The position numbers were made by a program, and so were the translations under genes. DNA of 36,466 bases from Bacillota bacterium (GTDB lineage Bacteria > Bacillota > Clostridia > Peptostreptococcales > Acidaminobacteraceae), in assembly GCA_020161295.1 (NCBI GenBank), contig JAIUOA010000021.1:1-36466 (forward strand), read 5' to 3'. Below, piece after piece: positions 22,501 to 28,912 of the stretch. Position 1 is the stretch's first letter. The number at the start of each line of letters is the position of its first letter. The notes beneath the pieces are model-generated. The model worked only from the letters and a program-made list of their open reading frames with translations, made no database searches and was not told the origin of the DNA.

Positions 22501-22949
22501 TGGGTTCCGATGTGTTTTTCCATGGCATGTTTGAGGGTGAAACCTGTGAGGTGGAAATCGCCTCAGGTAAAAAGCTCATCGTCAAGCTGCTGGAAATCGG
22601 AAAGGTGAATAACGTTGGTCAGGTAAGACTTATTTTTGATGTCAATGGAAACCGTCGGGAAGTCTTCATAAAGGATAAGGGCTCGAAGTTCGAAACCGTC
22701 GTACAGGAGAGCATCCTTGCGGATCCTGATAACAAATATGAAGTGGGCTCCTCCATACCAGGCAAGGTATTTAAGCTGCTGGTTAAAGTAGGCGATGTCG
22801 TGAAGGAAAACCAAGTGGTGGCCATCGTGGAAGCCATGAAAATGGAAACCTCAGTGGTTTCATTGGCAGACGGAAAAGTGGCGGAAATCTATGCGAAAGA
22901 GGGCATCCAGGTGAAGTCGGGCGAACTTTTGATGAAGCTCGAGAAATAA
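19509..22949 (+). CDS. pyc: Pyruvate carboxylase
   Basis: The 1146-aa product has all domains in one chain: biotin carboxylase (about 1-450, RVLVANRGEIA and the Gly-rich KASAGGGGRGMR loop), carboxyltransferase (about 535-800, DTTMRDAQQSLIATRMR), the allosteric/PC domain (about 860-1030) and a C-terminal biotin carrier domain with EAMKMET, the biotinylated Lys being near residue 1111. It makes oxaloacetate from pyruvate, bicarbonate and ATP in the cytoplasm. ATG 19509 follows TGGAGG; the in-frame codon at 19488 lacks a site. A CATAAT -10-like box lies at 19461-19466. Placed 2 kb from the citrate synthase operon, it can feed oxaloacetate into it. Confidence 0.97.
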   Translation: MHRFKRVLVANRGEIAIRVFRACHELGIRTVAIYSEEDKASLFRTKADESYQVGKGKSPIDAYLNIEEIIQLAKKKGVDAIHPGYGFLSENPEFAKKCEEAGIVFIGPNADMMNRLGDKIKSKQVAISVGVPVIPGVEKPIQTDEEALEAAEVCGYPVILKASAGGGGRGMRIVRHPEDLVREYQNAKSEARKAFGVEDVFIEKFLEAPKHIEVQVFGDNYGDLVHLYERDCSIQRRHQKVVEYAPAFTLTEEKRLSICADALKIAGAVNYRNAGTCEFLVDKNGNHYFIEMNPRIQVEHTVTEMITGIDIVQSQIMIAQGYALNSPEVGIPSQESVQPRGFAIQCRITTEDPQNNFAPDTGRIDVYRSGSGFGIRLDGGNGFTGAVISPYYDSLLVKATAHGRTWEDAVRKSLRALSEMKIQGVKTNISFLMNVLNHEQFVKGECDTNFIAANRSLVETAPKADIEYKVLSYIGEKVVNETKGEKEEFDVPRVPAYDKNIPKSSLYGTKQILEEKGAKGLVDWIHGQKKLLLTDTTMRDAQQSLIATRMRTVDIKKVASATAHHAGDLFSLEMWGGATFDVAYRFLNESPWERLDLVREKIPNVLLQMLFRGANAVGYKNYPDNVVREFIKEAARRGIDVFRIFDSLNWQKGMEIAIDEVLNSGMIAEACICYTGDILDVYRDKYSLQYYIDKAKALEKTGAHILCIKDMSALLKPYAATKLIKALKNEVSMPIHLHTHDTTGNGVSTILMAAEAGVDIVDTAMSSMSGLTSQPALNAVVAALENTERHTGMDLGKLQQISDYWQDVRPVYKQFESDLKSTSAEIYKYEIPGGQYSNLKPQVDSFGLGHRFGEVKEMFREVNDLFGDIVKVTPSSKAVGDMAIFMVQNDLTPENLMDKGADLAFPDSVVSYFQGMMGQPDGGFPVELQRIVLKGETPITERPGELLPPEDFEAIKQMLEQKYKRTFEMDELLSYALYPKVFEDHLKYKAEHGDLSRVGSDVFFHGMFEGETCEVEIASGKKLIVKLLEIGKVNNVGQVRLIFDVNGNRREVFIKDKGSKFETVVQESILADPDNKYEVGSSIPGKVFKLLVKVGDVVKENQVVAIVEAMKMETSVVSLADGKVAEIYAKEGIQVKSGELLMKLEK

Positions 22950-22978
22950 GGTAAATTGCTGATTTTACGAACAATAAC

Positions 22979-23008
22979 GTGACAGTTCCGCTTTGAATTG
23001 GGTATACT
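22979..23008 (+). promoter_or_regulatory. Putative promoter of the SDR-MscS operon
   Basis: GTGACA (22979-22984) and TATACT (23003-23008) are 18 bp apart, ahead of the SDR ribosome binding site. The -35 deviates from consensus at one base. No clear terminator separates it from pyruvate carboxylase, so read-through is possible. Confidence 0.5.
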
Positions 23009-23051
23009 ATGAATGAATCGTATGCCGCACCAGCGGCGAAAGGAGGAAGAC

Positions 23052-23756
23052 ATGTATCATCTCATTACGGGTGGAAGTTCTGGATTGGGTTTCGAAATCG
23101 CAAAAATGTTAATTAAAATGGATGAACACGTCATCATTTTAGGCCGGAATCAAGATAAATTAGATGAGGCGCTCACCGCACTTAAAGAAATTTCCAAAAA
23201 AGCCGATGTGCTGGCCTATAGCCTAGATATCGCTTTAGAAGAAGATGTGGACGCGTTTATAGAGGTATTGGAAACGTCGGGCAAATCTGTTAAAAACCTC
23301 TACAATTGTGCAGGGACCACTTTTTATGGACCCGTTACGGAAATCGGACGCGAGGCGATTGATAACGTGCTCCAGTCCAACATGATTGGGTTGATGCTAT
23401 TCACTTCAAAAATGATTAGCCATCTGCTTAAAAAGCCTGCTGAACCGAAGCGTATCATCAGTGTACTTTCAACAGCGGCACTTAAGGGAAAGGCGAACGA
23501 AACCATTTATAACGCTGCAAAATGGGGTGCCAGAGGATATCTGGAGTCTATAAGAGACGAGCTCTCAAAGACGTCTATCGAGGTCATCAACGTGTTTCCA
23601 GGTGGCATGCGAACTGCATTTTGGGCGGACTCCAAATCGGGCTATGACGTTGATCACTTTATGGATCCGGTGGATGTTGCTCGCAATATAGTCAGAGTTG
23701 CCTTGGATAATAAGGTCTACGTCACCGATATCACCATCAGCAGACCGAAAGAATAG
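23052..23756 (+). CDS. Short-chain dehydrogenase/reductase
   Basis: The 234-aa product is a classical SDR: nucleotide-binding TGGSSGLG at residues 6-13, the central NCAGT (NAG-like) motif, and the catalytic YNAAK. The LGRNQDKLDEA segment after the second strand has an Arg that often favours NADPH. The substrate is unknown. The start at 23052 is set by AAAGGAGGA; an upstream in-frame codon at 23013 lies next to the -10 box. It is 11 bp ahead of the MscS-type gene and probably co-transcribed with it. Confidence 0.9.
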   Translation: MYHLITGGSSGLGFEIAKMLIKMDEHVIILGRNQDKLDEALTALKEISKKADVLAYSLDIALEEDVDAFIEVLETSGKSVKNLYNCAGTTFYGPVTEIGREAIDNVLQSNMIGLMLFTSKMISHLLKKPAEPKRIISVLSTAALKGKANETIYNAAKWGARGYLESIRDELSKTSIEVINVFPGGMRTAFWADSKSGYDVDHFMDPVDVARNIVRVALDNKVYVTDITISRPKE

Positions 23757-23767
23757 AGGGCAGACGG

Positions 23768-24616
23768 ATGACCTTCGCACAAATGGGTGATTTTATCAGG
23801 GAGAATCCCACATTGACCAAAATCATCCTTTCCTTCGTTTTGATTTTGCTTAATATCCTCGTCGTAAAGCTCACCAGTCGTGTGCTGTTCAAGACGGTGA
23901 AGGATACGGGCACTTATTACAACCTACAAAAACGTTTTTACTATACGTTTACGTTCATTCTCATCATTTTGATCATCATTCTTTGGTCGGAATCCAAGCT
24001 GGATTTGACCACGTATATGGGGTTTATTTCAGCGGGTATCGCCATCGCGCTACGTGAAATTTTTACGAACATTGCTGCATGGTTCATCATTATGTTTCAA
24101 AAGCCGTTTGGTGTAGGTGACCGTATTACGGTTAATGGCCAAACAGGTGATATTATCGATATCAAGCTGTTTCAAATCGTATTACTTGAAGTGTCGGCAG
24201 TTGATTATGGTGAACAGAGCACTGGGCGGATCGTCCATATTCCAAACAATTTCATCTTTATTCACGCCATTACCAACGCTAACAGAGGGTTTGAGTACAT
24301 TTGGAATGAGATGGAGGTTAGATTGACATTGGAGAGTGATTGGGAAGAGGCGCATCGATTGCTTACCGAAATCATCGACCGCCACGCCACTCATTTAACA
24401 GATGATATTAAAGAGCAAATCAATGCCGCTTCTAGAAAGTACATGGTTTATTATAATAATCTCACGCCTATTGTTTATGTAAATGTGAAGCATGGTCATG
24501 TGGTGCTCACAGTACGTTACTTGTGTGAGACGCGTAAAGCGCGCATCACAGAAAACGATTTATGGCGCGAAATTCTCACTGTATTTTCAGAAGTTGAAGC
24601 GATCAAATTAATGTGA
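23768..24616 (+). CDS. MscS family mechanosensitive channel
   Basis: The 282-aa product has three transmembrane segments in the first 125 residues. The pore helix region reads MGFISAGIAIALREIFTNIAAWFIIMFQKPFGVGDRI, with the Gly/Ala packing and the GDRI beta-domain entry typical of MscS. A cytoplasmic domain follows, with VHIPNNFIF. It should open under membrane tension and release solutes at osmotic downshift. Length is close to E. coli MscS (286 aa). It follows the SDR gene and ends at a strong terminator. Confidence 0.9.
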   Translation: MTFAQMGDFIRENPTLTKIILSFVLILLNILVVKLTSRVLFKTVKDTGTYYNLQKRFYYTFTFILIILIIILWSESKLDLTTYMGFISAGIAIALREIFTNIAAWFIIMFQKPFGVGDRITVNGQTGDIIDIKLFQIVLLEVSAVDYGEQSTGRIVHIPNNFIFIHAITNANRGFEYIWNEMEVRLTLESDWEEAHRLLTEIIDRHATHLTDDIKEQINAASRKYMVYYNNLTPIVYVNVKHGHVVLTVRYLCETRKARITENDLWREILTVFSEVEAIKLM

Positions 24617-24638
24617 CGCTAAAAAGCAAAAATTTAAG

Positions 24639-24675
24639 GCGCATTAAACACAGAATTGTGGTTTAATGCGCTTTT
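24639..24675. terminator. Bidirectional intrinsic terminator
   Basis: GCGCATTAAAC (24639-24649) pairs with GTTTAATGCGC (24661-24671); the centre can add CACA/TGTG pairing. TTTT follows on the plus strand, and A-rich sequence precedes it. It serves the converging mscS-like and DUF2318 genes. Confidence 0.85.
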
Positions 24676-24687
24676 CATCGTTCAAAT

Positions 24688-25167
24688 TTACTTTTCCCAT
24701 CTGGCGAAATAAAAGTTGTTCTCTTTTAAAAATGCTCCTGAAATGGTGAGTTTCGTGTCATCCTCCGATTTAGATACGCCAGTGATGGGGATCGGATTAC
24801 AGCCATCTCTTACAACCTCTATGTCATCGATGCTAAACTGATTTTTACAGTTATTGCAGATTAACAGGTCGCCTGACTGCTCGTAGTATCCACGACCGGA
24901 ATCGAAACATACTTGACAGGTATTAAGCGCCGTTCGAATGGAACCATCAGAAGCTTTAATGGCGATGATTTCCATGTAGTTTTCGGCTTCCTCATAAGGT
25001 ATAAATGAAGCGGTGGAAGTTATGGCAGATTTATCGATGACGAGATCTTCGCCTTCTACCTTATAATAAGACGGGGTCGATTCGCTTTTTAAAGAGCCGA
25101 GATAAATGCCACCTACGAGAATAACGACTAAAGTCGCTGCAATTGCTAGTTTTAAATTGATTTTCAT
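24688..25167 (-). CDS. DUF2318 domain protein, membrane-anchored, Cys-rich
   Basis: The 159-aa product has one N-terminal membrane anchor (about residues 7-25) and an outer domain of DUF2318 type. Three Cys sites stand out: TCQVC, ICNNC and DGCNPIPI, five cysteines in all, suggesting metal or iron-sulfur binding. DUF2318 proteins often accompany periplasmic/extracytoplasmic iron uptake (P19/FTR-like) systems; no such partner is adjacent here. Start ATG 25167 follows AAGGAGG. It is divergent from the Cys-attenuated transporter and the two share a short control region. Confidence 0.82.
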   Translation of the reverse strand: MKINLKLAIAATLVVILVGGIYLGSLKSESTPSYYKVEGEDLVIDKSAITSTASFIPYEEAENYMEIIAIKASDGSIRTALNTCQVCFDSGRGYYEQSGDLLICNNCKNQFSIDDIEVVRDGCNPIPITGVSKSEDDTKLTISGAFLKENNFYFARWEK

Positions 25168-25234
25168 TTGTACCTCCTTTTTAAATCCTAATGTAGCAGA
25201 AAGTTATGAAGAAATTATGAAAGTCAAAAAAATA

Positions 25235-25270
25235 ATCCTACTTGACAGGTAGGATATAATGCGTTATCCT
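25235..25270 (+). promoter_or_regulatory. Promoter and dyad ahead of the Cys-leader/ABC transporter operon
   Basis: TTGACA (25242-25247) lies 17 bp from TATCCT (25265-25270); a consensus-like TATAAT (25255-25260) sits between them, so the exact start is unclear. The -35 is centred in a perfect inverted repeat, ATCCTAC-N7-GTAGGAT (25235-25255), a strong operator candidate. The same dyad lies in the upstream region of the divergent DUF2318 gene. Confidence 0.6.
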
Positions 25271-25305
25271 TAAACCAGTCAATTTAGATTTGAGAGAGGT
25301 TACTT

Positions 25306-25386
25306 ATGAAGCGCATATCGACAAATTTTAAATTGAATATTTCAGTTTGCTGCTGCTGTTGTCCATTTGAATTTTCAAATGAATAA
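25306..25386 (+). CDS. Cysteine-rich leader peptide (attenuator)
   Basis: A 26-codon ORF starts at ATG 25306, with GAGAGG seven bases upstream, and ends at TAA. Residues 15-19 are five consecutive cysteines (25348-25362, codons TGC TGC TGC TGT TGT). A perfect hairpin (CATTTGA-ATTT-TCAAATG, 25364-25381) begins just after the Cys codons, and an intrinsic terminator follows before the transporter genes. This is the layout of amino acid attenuators such as trp, his and leu leaders: slow Cys-tRNA decoding would hold the ribosome on the Cys run and change downstream RNA folding. It predicts induction of the transporter under cysteine shortage. Confidence 0.85.
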   Translation: MKRISTNFKLNISVCCCCCPFEFSNE

Positions 25387-25432
25387 TGGTTTAATTGTAG
25401 TGCTGAAAAACACTTCGTCTTAATATAGAATG

Positions 25433-25466
25433 ACGGGAAGGTTCTTTGAGCCTACCCGTTTTTTTT
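25433..25466 (+). terminator. Attenuator terminator before the ABC transporter
   Basis: ACGGG/CCCGT and AGGTTC/GAGCCT (one G-U pair) form an 11-bp stem with one A-A mismatch and a TTT loop, followed by eight T (25459-25466). A competing pairing is possible between CTTCGTC (25413-25419) and GACG-GG-AAG (25432-25440), which would remove the 5' arm of the terminator. It sits about 50 nt after the leader stop codon and 100 nt before the first transporter gene. Confidence 0.85.
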
Positions 25467-25565
25467 ATGCAAAAAATCTGGCCAGATGAGATAAGACGAA
25501 ATAACAAATTAAAAATCTAAAAATCTAAAAATCTAAGAAAAGAAGAATCAATAGGAGAAAAGATA

Positions 25566-26348
25566 ATGAAAAAAATGATATTAATCGGTTTAGCACTGGT
25601 TGCGCTGGTTGCAGCAGGTTTTATGATAACAGGAAACGATCAAGAGGGTGATGCAATTAAGGTTGGTATGAGTGGTTCTTATAAACCTTACACATATGTG
25701 GATGAACAAGGCGAGCTCACTGGATTTGATGTAGAGGTTTGGAAAGAAATCGGAACGAGAATCGGCCGTGAAGTTGAGTTTGTTACAAGTGACTTTAGTG
25801 GGTTATTTGGGATGCTAGACGTCGGTCAAATCGATACGATCGCGAATCAAATTACGATTACAGATGCTAGAAAAGAGGTTTACCTGTTCACGAGTCCATA
25901 TGTTTACTACGGTGCTCAGCTTATCACACAAGGAGATAGAACTGACATTACCGATTTAGAGTCCTTAAAAGGAAAAAAAGTGGCTGTCAGCCTTGGTTCG
26001 AATTATGAGGAAATGGTCAAACTATATGATGTAAATGGCGAAATTGAAGTGATAACCTATGACAGTGGTCCTGGTGCTTATCAGGATGTGGCCTTAGGTA
26101 GAGTGGATGCGGCATTAAACGATAGATTGGCCCTTCTTTCGGTTATTAATGAATCTGGATTAGATTTAAAGCTAGCGGGAGACCCGATTGAGGAGCTTCA
26201 TAACGCATTCCCGTTCTTGATAAATGATGAAAATAAAGTACTTATCACATCAGTTAATCAGGCCATCGCAGATATGTATGCAGATGGTACGATGAAAGCA
26301 TTATCCATGAAGTATTTTAACATCGACATTACTGAAAGGCTTAATTAA
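25566..26348 (+). CDS. Amino acid ABC transporter substrate-binding protein (probably cystine)
   Basis: The 260-aa product is a family 3 (polar amino acid/cystine) binding protein: SGSYKPYTYVDEQGELTGFDVEVWKEIGTRIG, DVGQIDTIANQITIT and the KGKKVAVSLGSNYEEM hinge region are typical of TcyA/FliY-like proteins. The N-terminus has a hydrophobic segment (about 4-21), but no lipobox cysteine; the expected position reads VAAGF. It is therefore probably held by an uncleaved anchor or secreted. The whole protein contains no cysteine. ATG 25566 follows ATAGGAGA. The Cys leader upstream is the main reason for preferring cystine or cysteine as ligand. Confidence 0.88.
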   Translation: MKKMILIGLALVALVAAGFMITGNDQEGDAIKVGMSGSYKPYTYVDEQGELTGFDVEVWKEIGTRIGREVEFVTSDFSGLFGMLDVGQIDTIANQITITDARKEVYLFTSPYVYYGAQLITQGDRTDITDLESLKGKKVAVSLGSNYEEMVKLYDVNGEIEVITYDSGPGAYQDVALGRVDAALNDRLALLSVINESGLDLKLAGDPIEELHNAFPFLINDENKVLITSVNQAIADMYADGTMKALSMKYFNIDITERLN

Positions 26349-27019
26349 TGAATCGCTTTGATTTGGGGATCCTAATAAGTTCATTTTTCGAATTGGCGAA
26401 AGCGCTCCCACTGACACTCTCAGTGGGAATCCTCGCCATGCTGATCGGGTTAATTCTAGGGACATCGATCAGCGTTTATCGATATCTATATAATGGGCCA
26501 TTAAACAAAATGCTTGCAGGGTACATCTCATTTTTCAGGGGAACGCCATTGATGATCCAGCTCTTCCTTTTCTTTTTCGGATTACCTCAAATCATGCCAT
26601 TGTTTGGGCGGATGAATGCGTTTCAAGCATCTGTCCTCATCATGGGCATCAATGCCAGTGCCTATGTAGCAGAGTCCATAAGGGCGGCTTTATCTTCAAT
26701 TGATTCCCTTCAGCATGATGCAGGCTTATCCATCGGTCTTAATCGCTATCAATCCATGTGGTATATACTCCTGCCACAGGCTATGCGTGTGGCGCTACCC
26801 ACACTGGGAAATACATTTATCGGGGTCATCCAGGGAACCTCTTTGACGTTTATGTTGGGATTAAACGATTTAATGGGGCTTGCTAAGATGCGTGCCGCTT
26901 CAAATTATAGGTTTTTTGAGGTTTATTTAGCAGTGGGATTAATGTATTGGTTGATTACGATTCTACTCTCTAAGCTCAACGATCGAATGGCGCAAAAGTT
27001 GAAAGGTGAGGCAAATTAA
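26348..27019 (+). CDS. Amino acid ABC transporter permease (probably cystine)
   Basis: The 223-aa product is a HisM/GlnP-type permease with about five transmembrane segments: SFFRGTPLMIQLFLFFFGLP near residue 60 and an EAA-like loop (ESIRAALSSIDSLQHDAGLSIGLN) that contacts the ATPase. Only one permease gene is present, so it should act as a homodimer. Its ATG overlaps the stop codon of the binding protein gene by one base. It contains no cysteine, as do the other two subunits. Confidence 0.92.
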   Translation: MNRFDLGILISSFFELAKALPLTLSVGILAMLIGLILGTSISVYRYLYNGPLNKMLAGYISFFRGTPLMIQLFLFFFGLPQIMPLFGRMNAFQASVLIMGINASAYVAESIRAALSSIDSLQHDAGLSIGLNRYQSMWYILLPQAMRVALPTLGNTFIGVIQGTSLTFMLGLNDLMGLAKMRAASNYRFFEVYLAVGLMYWLITILLSKLNDRMAQKLKGEAN

Positions 27020-27763
27020 ATGCTTAAAGTCAAAAATATACAGAAGCGATTTGGAGAACTAGAAGTGATTAAGGGTGTTGATTTCGAAATTGCACCAGGC
27101 GAAGTCGTAGCAATTATCGGTCCATCTGGATCGGGTAAATCGACACTCGTGAAGACATTTAACTTTCTTGTAAAGCCCGATATGGGAACGATGACCTTTG
27201 ACGGCGCTACAGTTGACATGCACCACGCCCATACGAGAGAGATTGATGGGATCAGAAAACAAACAGGGATGGTTTTTCAGAATTTTGGTCTATTCCCACA
27301 CTTGTCCGTTCTAGAAAACGTCATCCTATCACTAAAAAAGGTACATCAATTTAGTGAAGCGGATGCAAAAGCGAGAGGGCTTGAACTTTTAGCACGCGTC
27401 GGACTACTGGAAAAAGCCAATGCAGCGCCGCGTACCTTATCAGGTGGACAACAGCAGCGTGTAGGTATCGCACGTGCAATTGCTTCTCGCCCTAAGCTCC
27501 TCATACTTGATGAGCCGACGTCTGCGCTTGATCCAGAACTCGTTGGTGAAGTGTTGGCTGTTATTAAGGAAATAAAAAACGACCATATGAGTATGGTCGT
27601 CGTAACACATGAGATGCGCTTTGCTAAAGAAGTGGCGGATCGGATTATCTTCATGGACCATGGACAAATCGTCGCAAGTGGGTCTCCAGAAGAAATGTTC
27701 TCCGAAAATGCACCTCCAAGATTAAAGCAATTCACCAGTTCTTTTGTGATGAATTACAGTTGA
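27020..27763 (+). CDS. Amino acid ABC transporter ATP-binding protein (probably cystine)
   Basis: The 247-aa product is a GlnQ/TcyC-type ATPase with Walker A GPSGSGKST, Q-loop VFQNFGLFPHLSV, signature LSGGQQQR, Walker B LLILDEPTSALDP and H-loop VVVTHEM. It energises uptake through the permease. The segment after Walker A reads TFNFLVKP, where relatives commonly carry a Cys (as in RCINLLE or LNCLE), so a usual Cys position is substituted. No cysteine occurs in the protein. It starts directly after the permease stop codon and its last 10 bp overlap the convergent Rpn-type gene. Confidence 0.95.
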   Translation: MLKVKNIQKRFGELEVIKGVDFEIAPGEVVAIIGPSGSGKSTLVKTFNFLVKPDMGTMTFDGATVDMHHAHTREIDGIRKQTGMVFQNFGLFPHLSVLENVILSLKKVHQFSEADAKARGLELLARVGLLEKANAAPRTLSGGQQQRVGIARAIASRPKLLILDEPTSALDPELVGEVLAVIKEIKNDHMSMVVVTHEMRFAKEVADRIIFMDHGQIVASGSPEEMFSENAPPRLKQFTSSFVMNYS

Positions 27764-28758
27764 TTGATTTCTTGCACGCTAAGGCCGGTAAACTTGGCGA
27801 TTACTTCTGGTGAAAGGCCATCAACTAGCATAGCTTTTGCAATTGCCAAAGTAGCTTCATATTTGCCTTTAGCTAAGCCTTCGGCTTTTCCTTCAGCAAG
27901 TCCCACGGCTAAGCCTTCGGCTTTTCCTTCAGCAAGTCCCACGGCTAAGCCTTCGGCTTTTCCTTCAGCAAGTCCCACGGCTAAGCCTTCGGCTTTTCCT
28001 TTAGCTAATCCTACTGCGGTACCTTCGTCGTGACCTGCTTTCATGGCATCATTCAATCCTTGAAAATAATCACGAATGAACAACTCTTTATTAAAGGCTT
28101 CCATTTGCATATTGGGATCCTTTTTTAGTTTTTCAAGCTCTTCAATTGCTTGGATAATTTGCTCTGGCAAATCACTTTTATCGCGAAATTTTTCCATATC
28201 GACCTCATTCTTTAAACCCAAGAATTCGACCCAATCGCAAAGAATGGGATTCTCTATATCTTTATTATACTGGTCGAGTTTTAGAAGTTCAATAAAATGA
28301 ATTTCAAGCAAATCCGTTAAAGGGCTTCCATTCTTTTCTGAGCATATTTTGAATTTAGAATGGAGCTCGTGCCAATCAAAATAGTTGAAACCGATAATAT
28401 TTACGATGACGCATTTTCGAAGATTTGAGTAGTCAAGTCCGGTTGTAAGATTTCCTAAATAGAGTTTAGCCCAGTAGCTTAGGATTCTTTCAATATACGC
28501 GTTATGCTGAATAATTTGTATCTCCACATCAATCTCTATGCCTGATTGCAGTCTTAGTCGAAGATCAAGTCTTGAGTTTTTCTCGTCTATATGACTTACA
28601 CCAAGTTCTGAATTAAGTATTTCTAGATTCAATAACTCATCCAAAGGTAAGTTAAGAACACTAGAAAGAAGTGATGCTAACAGCGGTTTGTTAGATTCTT
28701 TACCAAAAATTGCTTTGAAAACGATGTCGTAACTCGGGGGTATAAATTTGGAAATCAT
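27754..28758 (-). CDS. Rpn family PD-(D/E)XK nuclease / putative transposase-like protein
   Basis: The 334-aa product opens with PPSYDIVFKAIFGKESNKPLLASLLSSVLNLP and has SRLDLRLRLQSGIEIDVEIQI, which supplies the D...ExQ core of Rpn/PDDEXK_2 proteins. These were once annotated as transposases and are now seen as recombination-promoting endonucleases. The C-terminal part (about 225-300) is a Gly/Ala/Glu/Lys repeat tract built from AVGLAEGKAEGL units, ending in a small helical tail. The start at 28758 is chosen because GGAGG lies six bases upstream; the longer ORF to 29001 would run through the MATE terminator. It is flanked by no inverted repeats. Confidence 0.85.
   Translation of the reverse strand: MISKFIPPSYDIVFKAIFGKESNKPLLASLLSSVLNLPLDELLNLEILNSELGVSHIDEKNSRLDLRLRLQSGIEIDVEIQIIQHNAYIERILSYWAKLYLGNLTTGLDYSNLRKCVIVNIIGFNYFDWHELHSKFKICSEKNGSPLTDLLEIHFIELLKLDQYNKDIENPILCDWVEFLGLKNEVDMEKFRDKSDLPEQIIQAIEELEKLKKDPNMQMEAFNKELFIRDYFQGLNDAMKAGHDEGTAVGLAKGKAEGLAVGLAEGKAEGLAVGLAEGKAEGLAVGLAEGKAEGLAKGKYEATLAIAKAMLVDGLSPEVIAKFTGLSVQEINQL
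27872..28001. repeat. 36-bp in-frame tandem repeat within the Rpn-type gene
   Basis: Units begin at 27872, 27908, 27944 and 27980, each opening GCTAAGCCTTCGGCTTTTCC. The first three are identical over 36 bp and the fourth diverges after about 22 bp. Each unit encodes 12 residues, so copy number changes would keep the reading frame. Confidence 0.95.
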
Positions 28759-28834
28759 AACATCCTCCGAAATGGAATTATTTGACAATTTGTCTAAGTT
28801 TAACATGTTGACTATCGAATGTAAATATATGGAA

Positions 28835-28863
28835 ATAAAAAACCCTATCCGTAGGATAGAGTT
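28835..28863 (-). terminator. Intrinsic terminator of the MATE gene
   Basis: On the minus strand AACTCTATCC and GGATAGGGTT pair (one wobble) around a 3-nt loop, followed by a run of T. It lies about 50 bp past the MATE stop codon and separates it from the Rpn-type gene. Confidence 0.85.
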
Positions 28864-28912
28864 TAAAAGGATGTCGATAATTATGAGAACTATAAATATG
28901 AGAGTTACCTTA

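Noticed and set aside
27872..28001. CRISPR-like repeats of 36 bp
   Set aside because: The units are directly adjacent without spacers and encode an in-frame amino acid repeat.
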